The notes under the pieces were generated by a model. That model did no database searches. It was not told the DNA's origin and saw only the letters and a list, made by a program, of their open reading frames with translations. A stretch of 64,000 bases of DNA from an uncultured Sutterella sp. (GTDB lineage: Bacteria; Pseudomonadota; Gammaproteobacteria; Burkholderiales; Burkholderiaceae_F), in assembly GCA_900542195.1 (NCBI GenBank), contig UQNA01000006.1, forward strand, positions 8,267 through 72,266. Direction: 5' to 3'. A program made the position numbers and the translations under genes. Every line of letters begins with the position of its first letter. Within the stretch, counting starts at the first letter, position 1. Shown piece after piece: positions 17,188 to 29,797 of the stretch.

Positions 17188-17793
17188 TTACTTGATGAAT
17201 TTATTGTTCAGGTCTTTGGAGAGCTCCTCGAATAAGTTGTTAAAGCCAACTGAGTAGCTTTTGATCAACGCGGGGATGCTTTCCTGCTCGATCGGGGTGA
17301 CTATCCGATAGTGCTTGTTGAATACCAGTTTGTCTTTTGAAGCTCTTGTTACTGATACATCCATCGAAATAACTGTATCTCCCGGCTGCTGAACTGAAGC
17401 ATTGGCAAAAAGTTCAGAGACATAGATAGTCATCTGATAGTCCGGAGATGCAAGACTGTTCGGAGCTAAAACCATACTCCAGGGACCTGTCTTATCGAGC
17501 CACTGCCTTAGGTCATCACCGATGATGTCGTTGGGAGAAGCCACTAAGCGATTGATGTTAGTTGCATAAAAGCGGTTGTCTTTGCCTTTGATGTAAAGCT
17601 TAGGACTGTTGTAAGGCGTCGCAATATCCGGCAGGTTGACCCTGACGGATGCAGGTAGTTTCTTAGAAGAAATAACAGTGGCCGGAGGAGTCAAAATTGA
17701 AAAATCGTAATAATTCAAAGGAGGTCTGTCCGGAAGAATTGAACATCCGGCAAGAAAAGCAAAACTGGCAGCTAAAGTTAATTTTTTAATCAT
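17188..17793 (-). CDS. Outer-membrane lipoprotein of an MCE transport system (PqiC-like)
   Basis: The 201-residue protein begins with a lipoprotein signal whose lipobox is LAGC (Cys16), followed by the PPLNYYDFSILTPP block typical of ABC-type transport auxiliary lipoproteins (PqiC/YmbA family). These anchor MCE tunnels to the outer membrane. It is the last gene of a four-gene operon (permease, ATPase, MCE protein, lipoprotein), three bases after the MCE gene. Asp2 rule: residue after Cys is Ser, so outer-membrane sorting is expected. Canonical MlaC and MlaA are not seen nearby. Confidence 0.87.
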   Translation of the reverse strand: MIKKLTLAASFAFLAGCSILPDRPPLNYYDFSILTPPATVISSKKLPASVRVNLPDIATPYNSPKLYIKGKDNRFYATNINRLVASPNDIIGDDLRQWLDKTGPWSMVLAPNSLASPDYQMTIYVSELFANASVQQPGDTVISMDVSVTRASKDKLVFNKHYRIVTPIEQESIPALIKSYSVGFNNLFEELSKDLNNKFIK

Positions 17794-17796
17794 TGT

Positions 17797-18798
17797 TTAT
17801 TTCTCCCCTGTTCTTAACACTTTTTCCGTAGAGCTCTTCGGCGGGACAAAGAGAGCACTTGGGTCATTGACCAACTCACGGCTCAGGCTTTGAAGATTCT
17901 GAGTAATTCGGTTGATATTGGCAATAATCTGCTGAACTTCGTACTGGTTATTGCCGACCAAACCGTTAAGCCGTTGAGAAAGCTGCGTAAGACTGTCGAC
18001 GAGTTTCCGTGTATTGGTCTTCTGAGCCATATCGCCGAAATTCTTGGCGGCAGCATCTAATTGACCAATAAGTTCGTTCAGACTTTGAATGTCGATTTCT
18101 GAAATCTTGGTATCTGTGTTCGTCAGCAAAGTATTTAAGTTGGTTCCAATGTCCTGAACGGTAGCAGCATTGATGCTTTCTGCAATTCTGTTCAAATTGA
18201 CTATAAGAGAATTAATTGCCGGCAACGTGTTAGAAACATACTTCTCGATATCCATCTCATCTAAGCCTGCAAGGAAATTTTTAACGTTTTCAATAACTTC
18301 ATTGCTTAAGCTTGGAGCCGATGGAATGTATGGATATTCGGGGTGCCAGGTAAAAGGAATGCTGTCGGCGGGATACTTTTCAGGATCTAAAAATTCCAAA
18401 GAGATATACAGAGAGCCTGTGATGCCGGCTAACTGAGTTTGGGCTCGCAGGCCTTCTTTTATATAGGTGTTTAGTTCTTGGTTGACGCTGTCGGCCGGCA
18501 AATTAAGCTGCATTCTGACAACGGCCACTGAGTTTAGGTTAGAGATTACATCTTGTGCGGACTTCGGGTACGCTTCTGTGGATAGAAGAATCTCCTTGAC
18601 CTCTCCCACCTGAATGCCGCGGAATTTAACCGGAGAGCCGACTTCTAATCCGCTGATAGAGTATTTAAAGTAAGTTTCAGTGATGGTCTTGGGTTTAGTA
18701 AGAGAAGGTCCCACAAGAATGACTACAGCCGCAATGATCAATAGGACTGCGGCGATAACAAACAACCCTAATCTAAATAATTTTGTATTGTTATTCAT
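17797..18798 (-). CDS. MCE-domain (MlaD-family) substrate-binding protein
   Basis: One N-terminal membrane anchor (about residues 9-30) is followed by the MCE domain with its hallmark YSISGLEVGSPVKFRGIQVG (split here as in the family, near residues 47-66), then a long C-terminal helical region (about 165-310) rich in Asn, Leu and Gln. The 333-residue length is longer than E. coli MlaD (183) and fits the needle-type or PqiB-related single-MCE proteins that use C-terminal helices to build a periplasmic tunnel. It is exported to the periplasm on its anchor and likely binds phospholipid between the permease-ATPase pair and the lipoprotein. Confidence 0.92.
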   Translation of the reverse strand: MNNNTKLFRLGLFVIAAVLLIIAAVVILVGPSLTKPKTITETYFKYSISGLEVGSPVKFRGIQVGEVKEILLSTEAYPKSAQDVISNLNSVAVVRMQLNLPADSVNQELNTYIKEGLRAQTQLAGITGSLYISLEFLDPEKYPADSIPFTWHPEYPYIPSAPSLSNEVIENVKNFLAGLDEMDIEKYVSNTLPAINSLIVNLNRIAESINAATVQDIGTNLNTLLTNTDTKISEIDIQSLNELIGQLDAAAKNFGDMAQKTNTRKLVDSLTQLSQRLNGLVGNNQYEVQQIIANINRITQNLQSLSRELVNDPSALFVPPKSSTEKVLRTGEK

Positions 18799-18801
18799 AG
18801 A

Positions 18802-19575
18802 TTATTCCTCACCGTCAGGTTGTGCGTTAAAGAACTGACGAACTCTCGGATTGGGGGAGTGCTCTCTCAATTCTTCAGGAGAACCGTCGGCAATGATGGA
18901 TTTGCTGACAGGATCCAGCATGAGGCAGCGGTCGGCAATCCGGAAAATACTTTTCAGCTCATGGCTGACTATTACAAACGTACAGTTCAAATTTTTTCTT
19001 AATCTAAAAATTGTTTCATCGAGGTTGGCAGCGGTAATAGGATCCAGGCCTGCGCTCGGCTCGTCCAGAAGCAGAATTGTGGCTCCTAGCGCAAGCGCTC
19101 TGGCAATACCAGCCCTTTTGATCATGCCCCCTGAAAGTTCCCCGGGCATCAGGTTGGCTGCATGAGGCATTTCCAGAGCTGCTAAAAGCATCTGAGACGT
19201 CAGGTTCTTGGCCGGCATCGGAAGTTTAGTAAATTGGTCCAACGGAAAACGAACGTTTTCTAAAACCGTCAGTGAACCAAACAAAGCTCCGCTCTGATAC
19301 ATGATCCCGAGGCCTCTTTGGATTTCAGCTATCTTTTCTTGATCAGAGTGAATGATGCTTTCTCCTCTGATCAGGATGTCACCTGCCATTGGCGGGTTCA
19401 GACCGATGATTGTTTTCATCAAAGTGGATTTACCGCAGCCGGAGCCGCCCATGATGAAAACAATTTCATTTTGCAGAATATCGAAGCTGACATTCTCCAA
19501 CAGAATCTTTCCCGGCCATCCCATGGTCAGGTTTTCGACCCGAATAACTGATTTTTTATTGTTTTCTATCATCAT
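18802..19575 (-). CDS. MlaF-type ABC ATPase for lipid transport
   Basis: The 257-residue ATPase has Walker A GGSGCGKST, the signature LSGGMIKRAGIARAL (the GGM form is typical of MlaF/Mkl rather than nutrient importers) and Walker B ILLLDEPSAGLDP. Its start ATG shares a base with the stop of the preceding permease gene, so translation is coupled. It powers the MlaE permease in moving lipids between inner and outer membranes. An alternative ATG lies three bases further in. Confidence 0.94.
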   Translation of the reverse strand: MMIENNKKSVIRVENLTMGWPGKILLENVSFDILQNEIVFIMGGSGCGKSTLMKTIIGLNPPMAGDILIRGESIIHSDQEKIAEIQRGLGIMYQSGALFGSLTVLENVRFPLDQFTKLPMPAKNLTSQMLLAALEMPHAANLMPGELSGGMIKRAGIARALALGATILLLDEPSAGLDPITAANLDETIFRLRKNLNCTFVIVSHELKSIFRIADRCLMLDPVSKSIIADGSPEELREHSPNPRVRQFFNAQPDGEE

Positions 19576-20672
19576 CAGAAACCTAGTCTGTTTGCCAACA
19601 AAGCTGCAACGCCGTCAATGACGACAATCCATACAATGCTGCGAACCACGGCTTTGGTGGTCGAGATACCGACTGCAGCTGCACCGGCGCCCGTATTCAT
19701 GCCGCATTCGCATCCGATTAAGGCAATTACATAGCCGAAAATAACGGCTTTACCCAAACCAAAGAAGATGTCTCCGAGGGTCATCGATCCTACCAACTGT
19801 ACATAGAACTGCATCGGTGTAATGTCATAAAGACCCATGACCAACGCTCCTCCGAGAATCCCGGTAAGCGAAGCAAAAACCGATAAAAGGGGTACTACCA
19901 CGGAGGAAGCTAGTAAGCGGGGAACCACTAAAAAGTGCATTGGGTCTAAACCAAATGTGGTTAAGGCATTGAGTTCTTCATTAACTTTTTGTGTTCCTAA
20001 CTGAGCAGCGAAGGCTGAGCCTGAGCGTCCTGCAAATAAAATGGCGGTCATTAGGGGGCCGAGCTCGCGGGTAACGGCAATGCCGATTCCGTTGACCACA
20101 AAAATAACGGCACCGAAAATCTGAGCGACCAAAGCAGTTTCAAACGCAATAATCACACCCATTAAAAAACCGATCAGACACACAATCCCGACAGCGTTGC
20201 TTCCGGTATCATCGCTGACGCTGAGAATTTCTTTTAGACGAAAACGCTGAGGATGGATAAATAGAGAGCAGATGGCGCAAAGACTCTCTCCTAAGAAAGT
20301 TAAGCTTGCCTTGGTTCCTTGAAGAAAAGTATTTAGCCAGGAACCGCAGGCAACGACAAAGCCTTCCCTTTTTTTAGGAGTCGGGGGTTGAGCCGTAAGA
20401 TTTTTAGTCATTGTGACATACACTTGCTGTATGTCCTGAGAAATGTTAATCAGTTTGACGTTGGGGCCGGCGTGGTTAATTTGAAATAGCAGAGCGATGC
20501 CTGACTCGTCACAAATCTTGACATTTTGAGCATTGAATACAACAGGTTTAGAAGAAGGGGAAATAACTTTGCTCCAGTATTGATTAGAGCAAGCCGCTGT
20601 CAGTTCGGCAGGCAGCATAATCTCCGCTGACGCTTGCGAGCTGCCGTTTGAATTAGCGAGTGTCTGATCCAT
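19575..20672 (-). CDS. MlaE-type permease with N-terminal STAS domain
   Basis: The 365-residue protein is a fusion. The first ~105 residues form a STAS-like domain (AELTAACSNQYWSKV ... DESGIALLFQINHAG), the part that is a separate protein, MlaB, in E. coli. The rest is the MlaE permease with about five to six spans and the conserved RELGPLMTAILFAGRSGSAFAAQLGTQKVNEEL block (quoted in part). It is the first gene of the MCE operon, divergent from parA with a 177-base intergenic region. The fusion accounts for the absence of a free mlaB here. Confidence 0.93.
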   Translation of the reverse strand: MDQTLANSNGSSQASAEIMLPAELTAACSNQYWSKVISPSSKPVVFNAQNVKICDESGIALLFQINHAGPNVKLINISQDIQQVYVTMTKNLTAQPPTPKKREGFVVACGSWLNTFLQGTKASLTFLGESLCAICSLFIHPQRFRLKEILSVSDDTGSNAVGIVCLIGFLMGVIIAFETALVAQIFGAVIFVVNGIGIAVTRELGPLMTAILFAGRSGSAFAAQLGTQKVNEELNALTTFGLDPMHFLVVPRLLASSVVVPLLSVFASLTGILGGALVMGLYDITPMQFYVQLVGSMTLGDIFFGLGKAVIFGYVIALIGCECGMNTGAGAAAVGISTTKAVVRSIVWIVVIDGVAALLANRLGF

Positions 20673-20849
20673 TTTTCTTACCGTTCTCGAACAAGTATTG
20701 AGTTCTCAAAATATTCGAATCGTAATACTTGGCTCCTGCGAGTTTTCTAAATTAACTTAAAATAGCCGTGCATAAACAGTACACTAAATAATTTCAGATT
20801 GCGGGACGACGTCCCCAACTAGGTCATATACAAGGTCAGGAAGAGGTAA

Positions 20850-21650
20850 ATGGCAAAGATTTATAGCGTCGCTAACCAAAAAGGCGGCGTCGGAAAAACA
20901 ACTACAACCGTCAACCTAGCCGGCGCACTTGGCAAGCTAGGCTACAAAGTCTTACTTGTTGATTTGGACCCGCAAGGAAATGCAACTACCGGGAGTGGCT
21001 TAGAAAAAAATACCTTAACTCTTTCTGTTTATGACGTTCTGAATGAAGATGCCTCTATCTCAGATGCAATTCAATATTCGGAAGCTGCCGGGTACTGTGT
21101 TTTAGGTTCAAACAGAAGATTGGCCGGTGCGGAAGAAGAGCTGCTTCAGTGTTCTGACAAAGAGCTCAAGCTTCGGAAAGGATTAGAGCAAATTCAAGAT
21201 CAGTACGATGTGATTTTGATTGACTGCCCCCCTACCCTTTCTATTTTGACGATCAATGCGTTCTGCGCATCCAACGGCTTGATTATTCCGATGACTTGCG
21301 AATATTTCTCTTTGGAGGGGGTTTCCGACCTGGTCATCAGTGTAAAAGCCGTTAGAGAACAGGTTAATAGTGACTTGGTCATCACCGGACTGCTTAGAGT
21401 GAAGTTTGATCCTAGAGTCACTCTCCAGAAAGAAGTTAGTGAAGAGCTTATTAACTTTTTTGGAAAACGAGTCTACGGTACCGTTATTCCAACCAATGTC
21501 AGACTTGCCGAAGCTCCTGGCTACGGTTTGCCCGGGGTTCTGTACGAACCAAGTTCGAGAGGCGCGCAGGCTTATACTAGTTTTGCGGAAGAATTCGCAA
21601 AGAAAGAGAATTTGAAAAAGAGAAAAGCTTTAAAGAAGAAGGAAGCTTGA
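20850..21650 (+). CDS. parA: Chromosome partitioning ATPase ParA (Soj)
   Basis: ParA is the Walker-type ATPase that binds DNA non-specifically and positions ParB-parS complexes. The 266-residue product begins MAKIYSVANQKGGVGKTTT with the deviant Walker A KGGVGKTT, and has the DLDPQGN and IDCPPTL motifs. It lacks the N-terminal helix-turn-helix of plasmid type Ia ParA proteins, which fits a chromosomal copy. The stop is one base from the parB start. AGGAAGAGG upstream is a good ribosome binding site. Two cognate parS sites lie 19 kb upstream. Confidence 0.96.
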   Translation: MAKIYSVANQKGGVGKTTTTVNLAGALGKLGYKVLLVDLDPQGNATTGSGLEKNTLTLSVYDVLNEDASISDAIQYSEAAGYCVLGSNRRLAGAEEELLQCSDKELKLRKGLEQIQDQYDVILIDCPPTLSILTINAFCASNGLIIPMTCEYFSLEGVSDLVISVKAVREQVNSDLVITGLLRVKFDPRVTLQKEVSEELINFFGKRVYGTVIPTNVRLAEAPGYGLPGVLYEPSSRGAQAYTSFAEEFAKKENLKKRKALKKKEA

Positions 21651-21651
21651 G

Positions 21652-22539
21652 ATGACACCTAGGAAAACAAAAGGGCTTGGTAAAGGCCTCCCTAGTATGT
21701 TTGGGGTGAAATCAGTTGCAGATGTTTTAGAACCCAAAACTCCGAATGGAGATGTTCAGAAACTTCCTTTAGCAAAACTTCATCCTGGTAAATATCAGGC
21801 AAGAAAGACCTTGTCTGAAGAAAGCATTCAAGAGTTGGCTCATTCCATTCAGGAAAAAGGAATTATTAATCCGATTGTTGTCCGTAAGGTAGAAGAGAAC
21901 TCTTACGAGATTCTTGCCGGAGAAAGAAGATTTAGGGCTGCTACTCTGATCGGTCTAAAAGAAGTGCCGGTCTCTATATTGGAGGTAGGTGATGAGGATG
22001 CCTTAATTATCGGTCTTATCGAAAACCTTCAAAGAGAAGACCTCAACGTGATCGATGCAGCTTGGGGTGTCCAGAGACTGATCCAAGAATTCAATTTCAG
22101 CCATGAACAAGCTGCTCAAGCAGTTGGGCGTTCCAGATCAGCTGTTTCCAACTTAATTCGTCTTCTTAGCCTGCCGGAAGAAATTCAAACTTATCTAAAA
22201 AACGGGGAGCTGGATATGGGACATGCGCGTGCCCTGCTTCCTTTAGAAAAAGTTGAACAAATTAAGCTGGCTGAAGAAATCATCAAAAAAGGTTTATCTG
22301 TAAGGCAGGTCGAAGCCTTAGTAGAGAAAATCAAAAAGGAGAAGGAAGAGCCCGAAACACCAGCCGCAGAAGGGGAAATGATACTTCCGGACTTCACAAA
22401 ATTCGAAAAACAGCTAGGGAAGCTTTACGGAACTCCGGTTAAATTGTCAGCAAATGCAAAAGGAAAAGGCAAAATTGTCTTGAATTTCGCCAATAAAGAA
22501 GAGCTTATGGCTTTATTGAAAAAGTTAAATAAGAAATAA
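21652..22539 (+). CDS. parB: Chromosome partitioning protein ParB (Spo0J)
   Basis: ParB binds parS and spreads by CTP-dependent clamp closing. The 295-residue protein has the N-terminal CTP-binding motif with GERRFRA (near residue 84) and the ENLQRED block, a central helix-turn-helix (about 140-190, AAQAVGRSRSAVSNLIRLLSLP) and a C-terminal dimer domain. It starts with a basic leader (MTPRKTKGLGKGL) thought to contact ParA. It is in one unit with parA and is followed by the atp genes after a 322-base gap. Confidence 0.96.
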   Translation: MTPRKTKGLGKGLPSMFGVKSVADVLEPKTPNGDVQKLPLAKLHPGKYQARKTLSEESIQELAHSIQEKGIINPIVVRKVEENSYEILAGERRFRAATLIGLKEVPVSILEVGDEDALIIGLIENLQREDLNVIDAAWGVQRLIQEFNFSHEQAAQAVGRSRSAVSNLIRLLSLPEEIQTYLKNGELDMGHARALLPLEKVEQIKLAEEIIKKGLSVRQVEALVEKIKKEKEEPETPAAEGEMILPDFTKFEKQLGKLYGTPVKLSANAKGKGKIVLNFANKEELMALLKKLNKK

Positions 22540-22861
22540 TCTGAGCTAGTAAGGCTGACAAAATCTGAAAGATACAGCCAATTTGTCCCTCTATTAAGAT
22601 TCTAAAAATCTTCTAAAGTCCAAGGGATATATAAAATTTGGAACGACCCCACCGGGGTAAAAAATGGCAGCTATGGAAAAGAGATTTAGGGACAGATTTA
22701 TTTAGTCCACAAAATTTTAAGTATTTTTCACTAGGTCATTTTCCAAGAGGTCATTAAAACGGATGATATGCCGCCTTCTTAGGTTGCCTAACTGAATTGG
22801 GTTCATTACAATGCGCACAAATGAAAAATAGCGTAACTGAATTAATTGAAATTTCTGCCAA
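22540..22861. other. Gap between parB and atpI, likely atp promoter region
   Basis: No gene is evident in 322 bases. A weak stem-loop (AAGATT/AATCTT around 22597-22612) and a short GC-rich hairpin (ACCCC/GGGGT near 22647-22659) are present, neither with a clear T tract. The AT-rich stretch before 22861 should hold the promoter for the ATP synthase operon, but I cannot place -35 and -10 hexamers with confidence. Confidence 0.4.
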
Positions 22862-23206
22862 ATGTTTGCTTTAAGGCGTGTTGTATTTTGGCAGTTTTTT
22901 GTATGCCTTTCTTGTTCGTTACTTTTCTGGATCTTCTCGGGAAGAAATAGTGGGTTATCTGCTTTATGCGGAGGGGCGGTTTGTGCGTTCCCTTCGTTAC
23001 TTGTGATCCTGATGATGTGGGTCACGAGAAATGCGAAAGCCTCTCCTTTCGGGATTTTCTTGTATGAGTTTTTTAAAGTCACGATGATTATCTTCGGATT
23101 TTTGATTGTGGCGATGTTTTATAAGAATTTGGACTGGCTCTCGTTCATTATCAGCAGCGGAGCGGTTCTTTTAAGTCATGTTTTTGCTTTAGCTAGCAGA
23201 AAGTAA
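22862..23206 (+). CDS. atpI: ATP synthase subunit I (AtpI-like)
   Basis: The 114-residue protein has four predicted membrane segments (about residues 8-27, 33-54, 67-86 and 90-110) and the arrangement of the betaproteobacterial AtpI/F0F1 subunit I family, which helps assemble or load magnesium for the c-ring. Identity rests on position directly ahead of atpB and on the hydrophobic pattern with the [11 protein letters not shown] segment in span two, as sequence conservation in this family is weak. atpB starts 17 bases after its stop. Confidence 0.8.
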   Translation: MFALRRVVFWQFFVCLSCSLLFWIFSGRNSGLSALCGGAVCAFPSLLVILMMWVTRNAKASPFGIFLYEFFKVTMIIFGFLIVAMFYKNLDWLSFIISSGAVLLSHVFALASRK

Positions 23207-23223
23207 TTGAAGGATTGATAACC

Positions 23224-24042
23224 ATGGCAGGCTCGGCTACCGAATATATCCAGCACCATTTAACCCATCTATCCACTGTCAAGCAGCAAAGTATTGTTGA
23301 CTTCTCCGTCTTCAACTTTGACACCGCAGTATTTTCTATTTTGATGATGGCGTTAGCACTCGGTTTACTCTATATGGCTGCCCGTAAGGCAACTCCAGGA
23401 GTCCCGGGCAAATTCCAATGCGCAGTAGAAATGCTTGTTGACATGGTTTCTGAACAAGCCAAGTCCATTGTTCATGGAGACAGAACCTTTATTGCTCCTT
23501 TAGCCTTGACAGTGTTTGTCTGGGTAGCATTTATGAATGCAATTGACTTGATTCCGGTTGACTTGTTCCCGTCTATCGCCAGTGCATTCGGTATCCATTA
23601 TCTTCGTCCGCTTCCAACCGCTGACCTTAACGGCTCTTTAGGCATTGCCTGCGGTGTATTGATTTTGATGATCTATTATGGAATCAAGGTCAAGGGACTC
23701 AAGGGCTTTAACAAAGAGCTCTTCACAGCGCCATTCGGAAATCATCCGCTCTTGTGGCCATTTAACTTCCTTCTGAATTTGATCGAATACTTAGCCAAAA
23801 CAGTCTCTCTCGGCATGCGACTTTTTGGAAACATGTATGCCGGTGAGTTAGTTTTCTTCCTTATCGCTTTGCTTGGCGGTTTGTGGGCAGGTTTTGACGG
23901 GTTAAGTATTTTCGGTGTGGTTGGACACTTCATTGCCGGTTTGTGCTGGCTGCTCTTCCACATTTTGATTGTTTTGCTTCAAGCCTTCATTATGATGATG
24001 TTGACCTTGGTCTACATTGGTCAGGCCCATGAAGGACATTAA
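23224..24042 (+). CDS. atpB: ATP synthase F0 subunit a
   Basis: Subunit a forms the proton half-channels against the c-ring in the inner membrane. At 272 residues it has the conserved fourth-helix region [15 protein letters not shown] containing the essential arginine, and a final segment [24 protein letters not shown]. The start chosen is ATG 23224, preceded by GAAGGAT at an ideal distance; a TTG at 23215 is also in frame. It follows atpI and leads the complete atpBEFHAGDC order. Confidence 0.96.
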   Translation: MAGSATEYIQHHLTHLSTVKQQSIVDFSVFNFDTAVFSILMMALALGLLYMAARKATPGVPGKFQCAVEMLVDMVSEQAKSIVHGDRTFIAPLALTVFVWVAFMNAIDLIPVDLFPSIASAFGIHYLRPLPTADLNGSLGIACGVLILMIYYGIKVKGLKGFNKELFTAPFGNHPLLWPFNFLLNLIEYLAKTVSLGMRLFGNMYAGELVFFLIALLGGLWAGFDGLSIFGVVGHFIAGLCWLLFHILIVLLQAFIMMMLTLVYIGQAHEGH

Positions 24043-24062
24043 TTTTCTTTTCTTTCTTTTGA

Positions 24063-24338
<276 letters not shown>

Positions 24339-24412
24339 CCAGCTTTACTTTGCGCTTAGGTTTTCCAGACAAACTGCAGTTCTGTAAAAGAATTGCTTAA
24401 AGGGATCGAAAA

Positions 24413-24883
24413 ATGAACATTAATGCAACACTGTTCGTACAGATGGCTGTGTTTTTCGTTGGTGCTTGGATCACCATGAAATACATTTGGCCACCGCTCA
24501 ATCGAGCAATCGAAGAGCGGCAGAAAAAGATTGCCGATGGTCTTGCAGCAGCCGATCGCGGTGAGCACGCTCTCGAAGAAGCCAAGAAACAAGGCGCTTC
24601 TATCGAAGCTACAGCCCGCCAACAATCTCAAGTGATCGTTGCTCAAGGCGAAAAACGCGGTCAGGCAATCATTGACGAAGCTAAAGCTCAGGCACAGGTT
24701 GAAGCCGACAAGATCATCGCTGCTGCCAGAGCCCAAGCTGCTCAAGAAATTCAACAAGCCCGCGAGCAATTGAAGGACCAAGTTGCGCATTTAGCAGTTA
24801 CCGGTGCTTCTCAGATTTTAGGTAAAGAAGTCGATGCTAAGGCTCATCAGCAATTGCTAGACCAACTTAAGGCGAAACTGTAA
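24413..24883 (+). CDS. atpF: ATP synthase F0 subunit b
   Basis: The 156-residue protein has a single N-terminal membrane helix (about residues 5-26) and then a long charged coiled coil rich in Ala, Glu and Gln, the peripheral stalk that holds F1 against rotation. Length matches E. coli b (156 residues). The atpH start follows two bases after the stop. There is one b gene, as usual for a homodimeric stalk. Confidence 0.96.
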   Translation: MNINATLFVQMAVFFVGAWITMKYIWPPLNRAIEERQKKIADGLAAADRGEHALEEAKKQGASIEATARQQSQVIVAQGEKRGQAIIDEAKAQAQVEADKIIAAARAQAAQEIQQAREQLKDQVAHLAVTGASQILGKEVDAKAHQQLLDQLKAKL

Positions 24884-24885
24884 TC

Positions 24886-25434
24886 ATGGCTGAAATCTCA
24901 ACTATTGCACGTCCCTACGCAGAAGCTCTTAATGCAGCTGTTATGGACAGTAAGGAAGAGGGTCTGGCTGATAAAGTCTTGCTTGCTCTAGAAACTCTCG
25001 ATCAGATAGTTGTTGATCCAGCATTGCAAGATTTAATCAATGACCCTCAGGTGGGTTCTGAACAAATCTACAGTTTATTGCGCGGCATGCTGCCTAAAGA
25101 GATTCCCTCTGAAGCTATCCGGCTTTTGAAACTCTTGATAGAGAATGGCAGACTTGAGGCGTTACCGTCTATTACCGAGCAATTCAAAAACCTTCTTCAT
25201 CAAGACAGATCTGAAGCAGAAGTATTGATCGAAACTCCTTTCCCATTAAGTCAGGAAGAGGTCGATTCTTTAGTTAAAGCCTTGGGCAATAAGTTCCCTG
25301 GTTTGAAATTGCTTCCAAAGATCGAGATTGACAAGTCTCTTATTGGTGGAGTGAAAATCTCTGTCGGAGATAAGGTACTTGACGGAACAGTTAAGGCTCG
25401 TCTTGCAGAAATGCATGCAGCCCTCACAAGTTAA
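24886..25434 (+). CDS. atpH: ATP synthase F1 subunit delta
   Basis: Delta caps F1 and binds the b stalk. The 182-residue protein begins ISTIARPYAEAL, the conserved N-terminal helix of the family, and ends with the beta-rich IDKSLIGGVKISVGDKVLDGTVKARL block that matches delta/OSCP signatures. It is two bases from atpF and 17 from atpA. Confidence 0.96.
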   Translation: MAEISTIARPYAEALNAAVMDSKEEGLADKVLLALETLDQIVVDPALQDLINDPQVGSEQIYSLLRGMLPKEIPSEAIRLLKLLIENGRLEALPSITEQFKNLLHQDRSEAEVLIETPFPLSQEEVDSLVKALGNKFPGLKLLPKIEIDKSLIGGVKISVGDKVLDGTVKARLAEMHAALTS

Positions 25435-25451
25435 TAACGGAGTTTTAAGCT

Positions 25452-26993
25452 ATGCAACTCAATCCGAGTGAAATTAGCGAGCTGCTTAAGCAGCGAATCG
25501 AAGGGATGGGTCTTAACACCAACCTTCGTACGGAAGGCACAGTTGTTTCTGTGACTGACGGTATTTGCCGTGTTCACGGTCTTTCTGACGTGATGCAAGG
25601 CGAAATGCTTGAATTCCCAAATAACACTTACGGTCTTGCTCTTAACTTAGAAAGAGATTCAGTCGGTGCTGTTATTCTGGGTAGCTATGAACATATTTCT
25701 GAAGGCGACATCGTTAAGACAACAGGCCGCATTCTTCAGGTTCCGGTCGGCCCGGCTTTGATTGGCCGCGTTGTTAACGCTCTTGGTCAGCCAATCGACG
25801 GCAAAGGCCCAATCGTTACCGACGAGTACGACGTTGTAGAAAAAGTTGCCCCGGGCGTTATCGACAGACAGTCCGTTAGCCAGCCGGTTCAGACAGGTTT
25901 GAAGTCAGTTGACTCCATGGTTCCAATCGGACGCGGCCAACGTGAGTTGATCATTGGTGACCGTCAGACTGGTAAGACAGCCGTTGCTATCGATACCATC
26001 ATCAACCAGAAGGGTAAAGACCTTATCTGTATTTATGTTGCTATCGGTCAGAAGGCTTCTACTATCGCCAACGTAGTACGTAAATTGGAAGAATACGGCG
26101 CAATGGATTACACCATCGTCGTTGCCGCTTCTGCATCCGAATCTGCTGCTATGCAGTACATTGCTCCGTACTCCGGCGCAACAATGGGTGAATACTTCAG
26201 AGACCGCGGTCAGGATTCCTTGATTGTTTATGATGACTTGACCAAGCAGGCTTGGGCATATCGTCAAATCTCCCTGCTTTTGCGCAGACCACCAGGACGT
26301 GAAGCTTATCCTGGCGACGTTTTCTACTTGCACAGCCGTCTTCTCGAAAGAGCTGCTCGTGTCAATCCGGAATACGTCGAAAGAAAGACTAAGGGTGCAG
26401 TAAAAGGCAAGACTGGTTCTATGACAGCTCTTCCGATTATTGAAACCCAGGCCGGTGACGTTACAGCTTTCGTTCCGACCAACGTAATTTCCATTACTGA
26501 CGGCCAGATCTTCTTGGAAACCGACTTGTTCAACGCAGGTATCCGTCCGGCTATTAACCCTGGTATTTCTGTGTCCCGTGTAGGTGGTGCAGCTCAGACC
26601 AAGATTATTAAGAAACTCGGCGGCGGTGTTCGTTTGGCTTTGGCTCAGTATCGTGAATTAGCAGCTTTCGCTCAGTTCGCTTCTGACCTTGACGAAGCAA
26701 CACGTAAACAGCTCGAACGCGGTAAGGTTGTTACAGAATTGATGAAACAGCCTCAGTACCAGCCTCTCCAAGTTTGGGAAGAAGCTTTGGTTCTTTTCGC
26801 GATCAACATGGGTGCTTACGACGATGTTGAAGTTAAGGATGCATTGAAAGTTGAAAAAGCCATGCAGGATTACATGAAAGTAAATCATGCTGATTTGATC
26901 GACCGCATCGAAAAAGAAAAGGCTTTGAGCAAAGAAGACGAACAACTTCTCACAGCTGCTGTTAATGAGTTCAAGAAATCCGGAGCTTATTAA
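25452..26993 (+). CDS. atpA: ATP synthase F1 subunit alpha
   Basis: Alpha is the non-catalytic nucleotide-binding subunit. The 513-residue product has the P-loop [11 protein letters not shown] near residue 170, the [18 protein letters not shown] block (here [14 protein letters not shown]) and the family signature [17 protein letters not shown]. Length equals the E. coli protein. Codon use is more biased than in flanking accessory genes, as expected for a highly expressed operon. Confidence 0.98.
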   Translation: MQLNPSEISELLKQRIEGMGLNTNLRTEGTVVSVTDGICRVHGLSDVMQGEMLEFPNNTYGLALNLERDSVGAVILGSYEHISEGDIVKTTGRILQVPVGPALIGRVVNALGQPIDGKGPIVTDEYDVVEKVAPGVIDRQSVSQPVQTGLKSVDSMVPIGRGQRELIIGDRQTGKTAVAIDTIINQKGKDLICIYVAIGQKASTIANVVRKLEEYGAMDYTIVVAASASESAAMQYIAPYSGATMGEYFRDRGQDSLIVYDDLTKQAWAYRQISLLLRRPPGREAYPGDVFYLHSRLLERAARVNPEYVERKTKGAVKGKTGSMTALPIIETQAGDVTAFVPTNVISITDGQIFLETDLFNAGIRPAINPGISVSRVGGAAQTKIIKKLGGGVRLALAQYRELAAFAQFASDLDEATRKQLERGKVVTELMKQPQYQPLQVWEEALVLFAINMGAYDDVEVKDALKVEKAMQDYMKVNHADLIDRIEKEKALSKEDEQLLTAAVNEFKKSGAY

Positions 26994-27019
26994 GGCGAGA
27001 TTTACGTTAGAGGAACCTA

Positions 27020-29322
<2,303 letters not shown>

Positions 29323-29362
29323 TCTTTGGCGGGTAAAACCCGCCAGCACCATGGAGATTTAA

Positions 29363-29779
29363 ATGAGCAAAAAACTTAAAGTCGACGTAGTCAACGCTGA
29401 GGAGTCTCTCTTCAGCGGTGAAGCTGAGTTCGTTGCTCTTCCTGGTATCGAAGGTGAGTTAGGCATTTTGCCTGGTCATACTCCTCTCATCACATTGATT
29501 CGTCCCGGACTCGTCAGAATCCGCAAAGAAGGTCAAGAAGGTGAGGATGAGTTCTTTGTAGCCGGCGGCGTATTGGAAGTTCAACCAAATAATGTGATTG
29601 TTCTTGCTGACGTCGCTATCCGCAGCAAAGACTTGGATGAGGCCAAAGCTAAAGAAGCTATGGATCGAGCCAAGGAAGCCGCTAAGAATGCTTCAAGCCA
29701 GATTGAAGTTGCTAAGCTCGAAGCTGAAATTAGTATGCTTGCAGAACAACTGCGTATCCTTCAGAAGCTCAAGAGATAA
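29363..29779 (+). CDS. atpC: ATP synthase F1 subunit epsilon
   Basis: Epsilon couples gamma to the c-ring and can inhibit ATP hydrolysis through its C-terminal helices. The 138-residue protein has the N-terminal beta sandwich with [14 protein letters not shown] and a C-terminal two-helix hairpin (about residues 88-136). It closes the operon, with a terminator 18 bases after its stop. Confidence 0.97.
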   Translation: MSKKLKVDVVNAEESLFSGEAEFVALPGIEGELGILPGHTPLITLIRPGLVRIRKEGQEGEDEFFVAGGVLEVQPNNVIVLADVAIRSKDLDEAKAKEAMDRAKEAAKNASSQIEVAKLEAEISMLAEQLRILQKLKR

Positions 29780-29797
29780 TTTTCTCAAGCATCAAAA

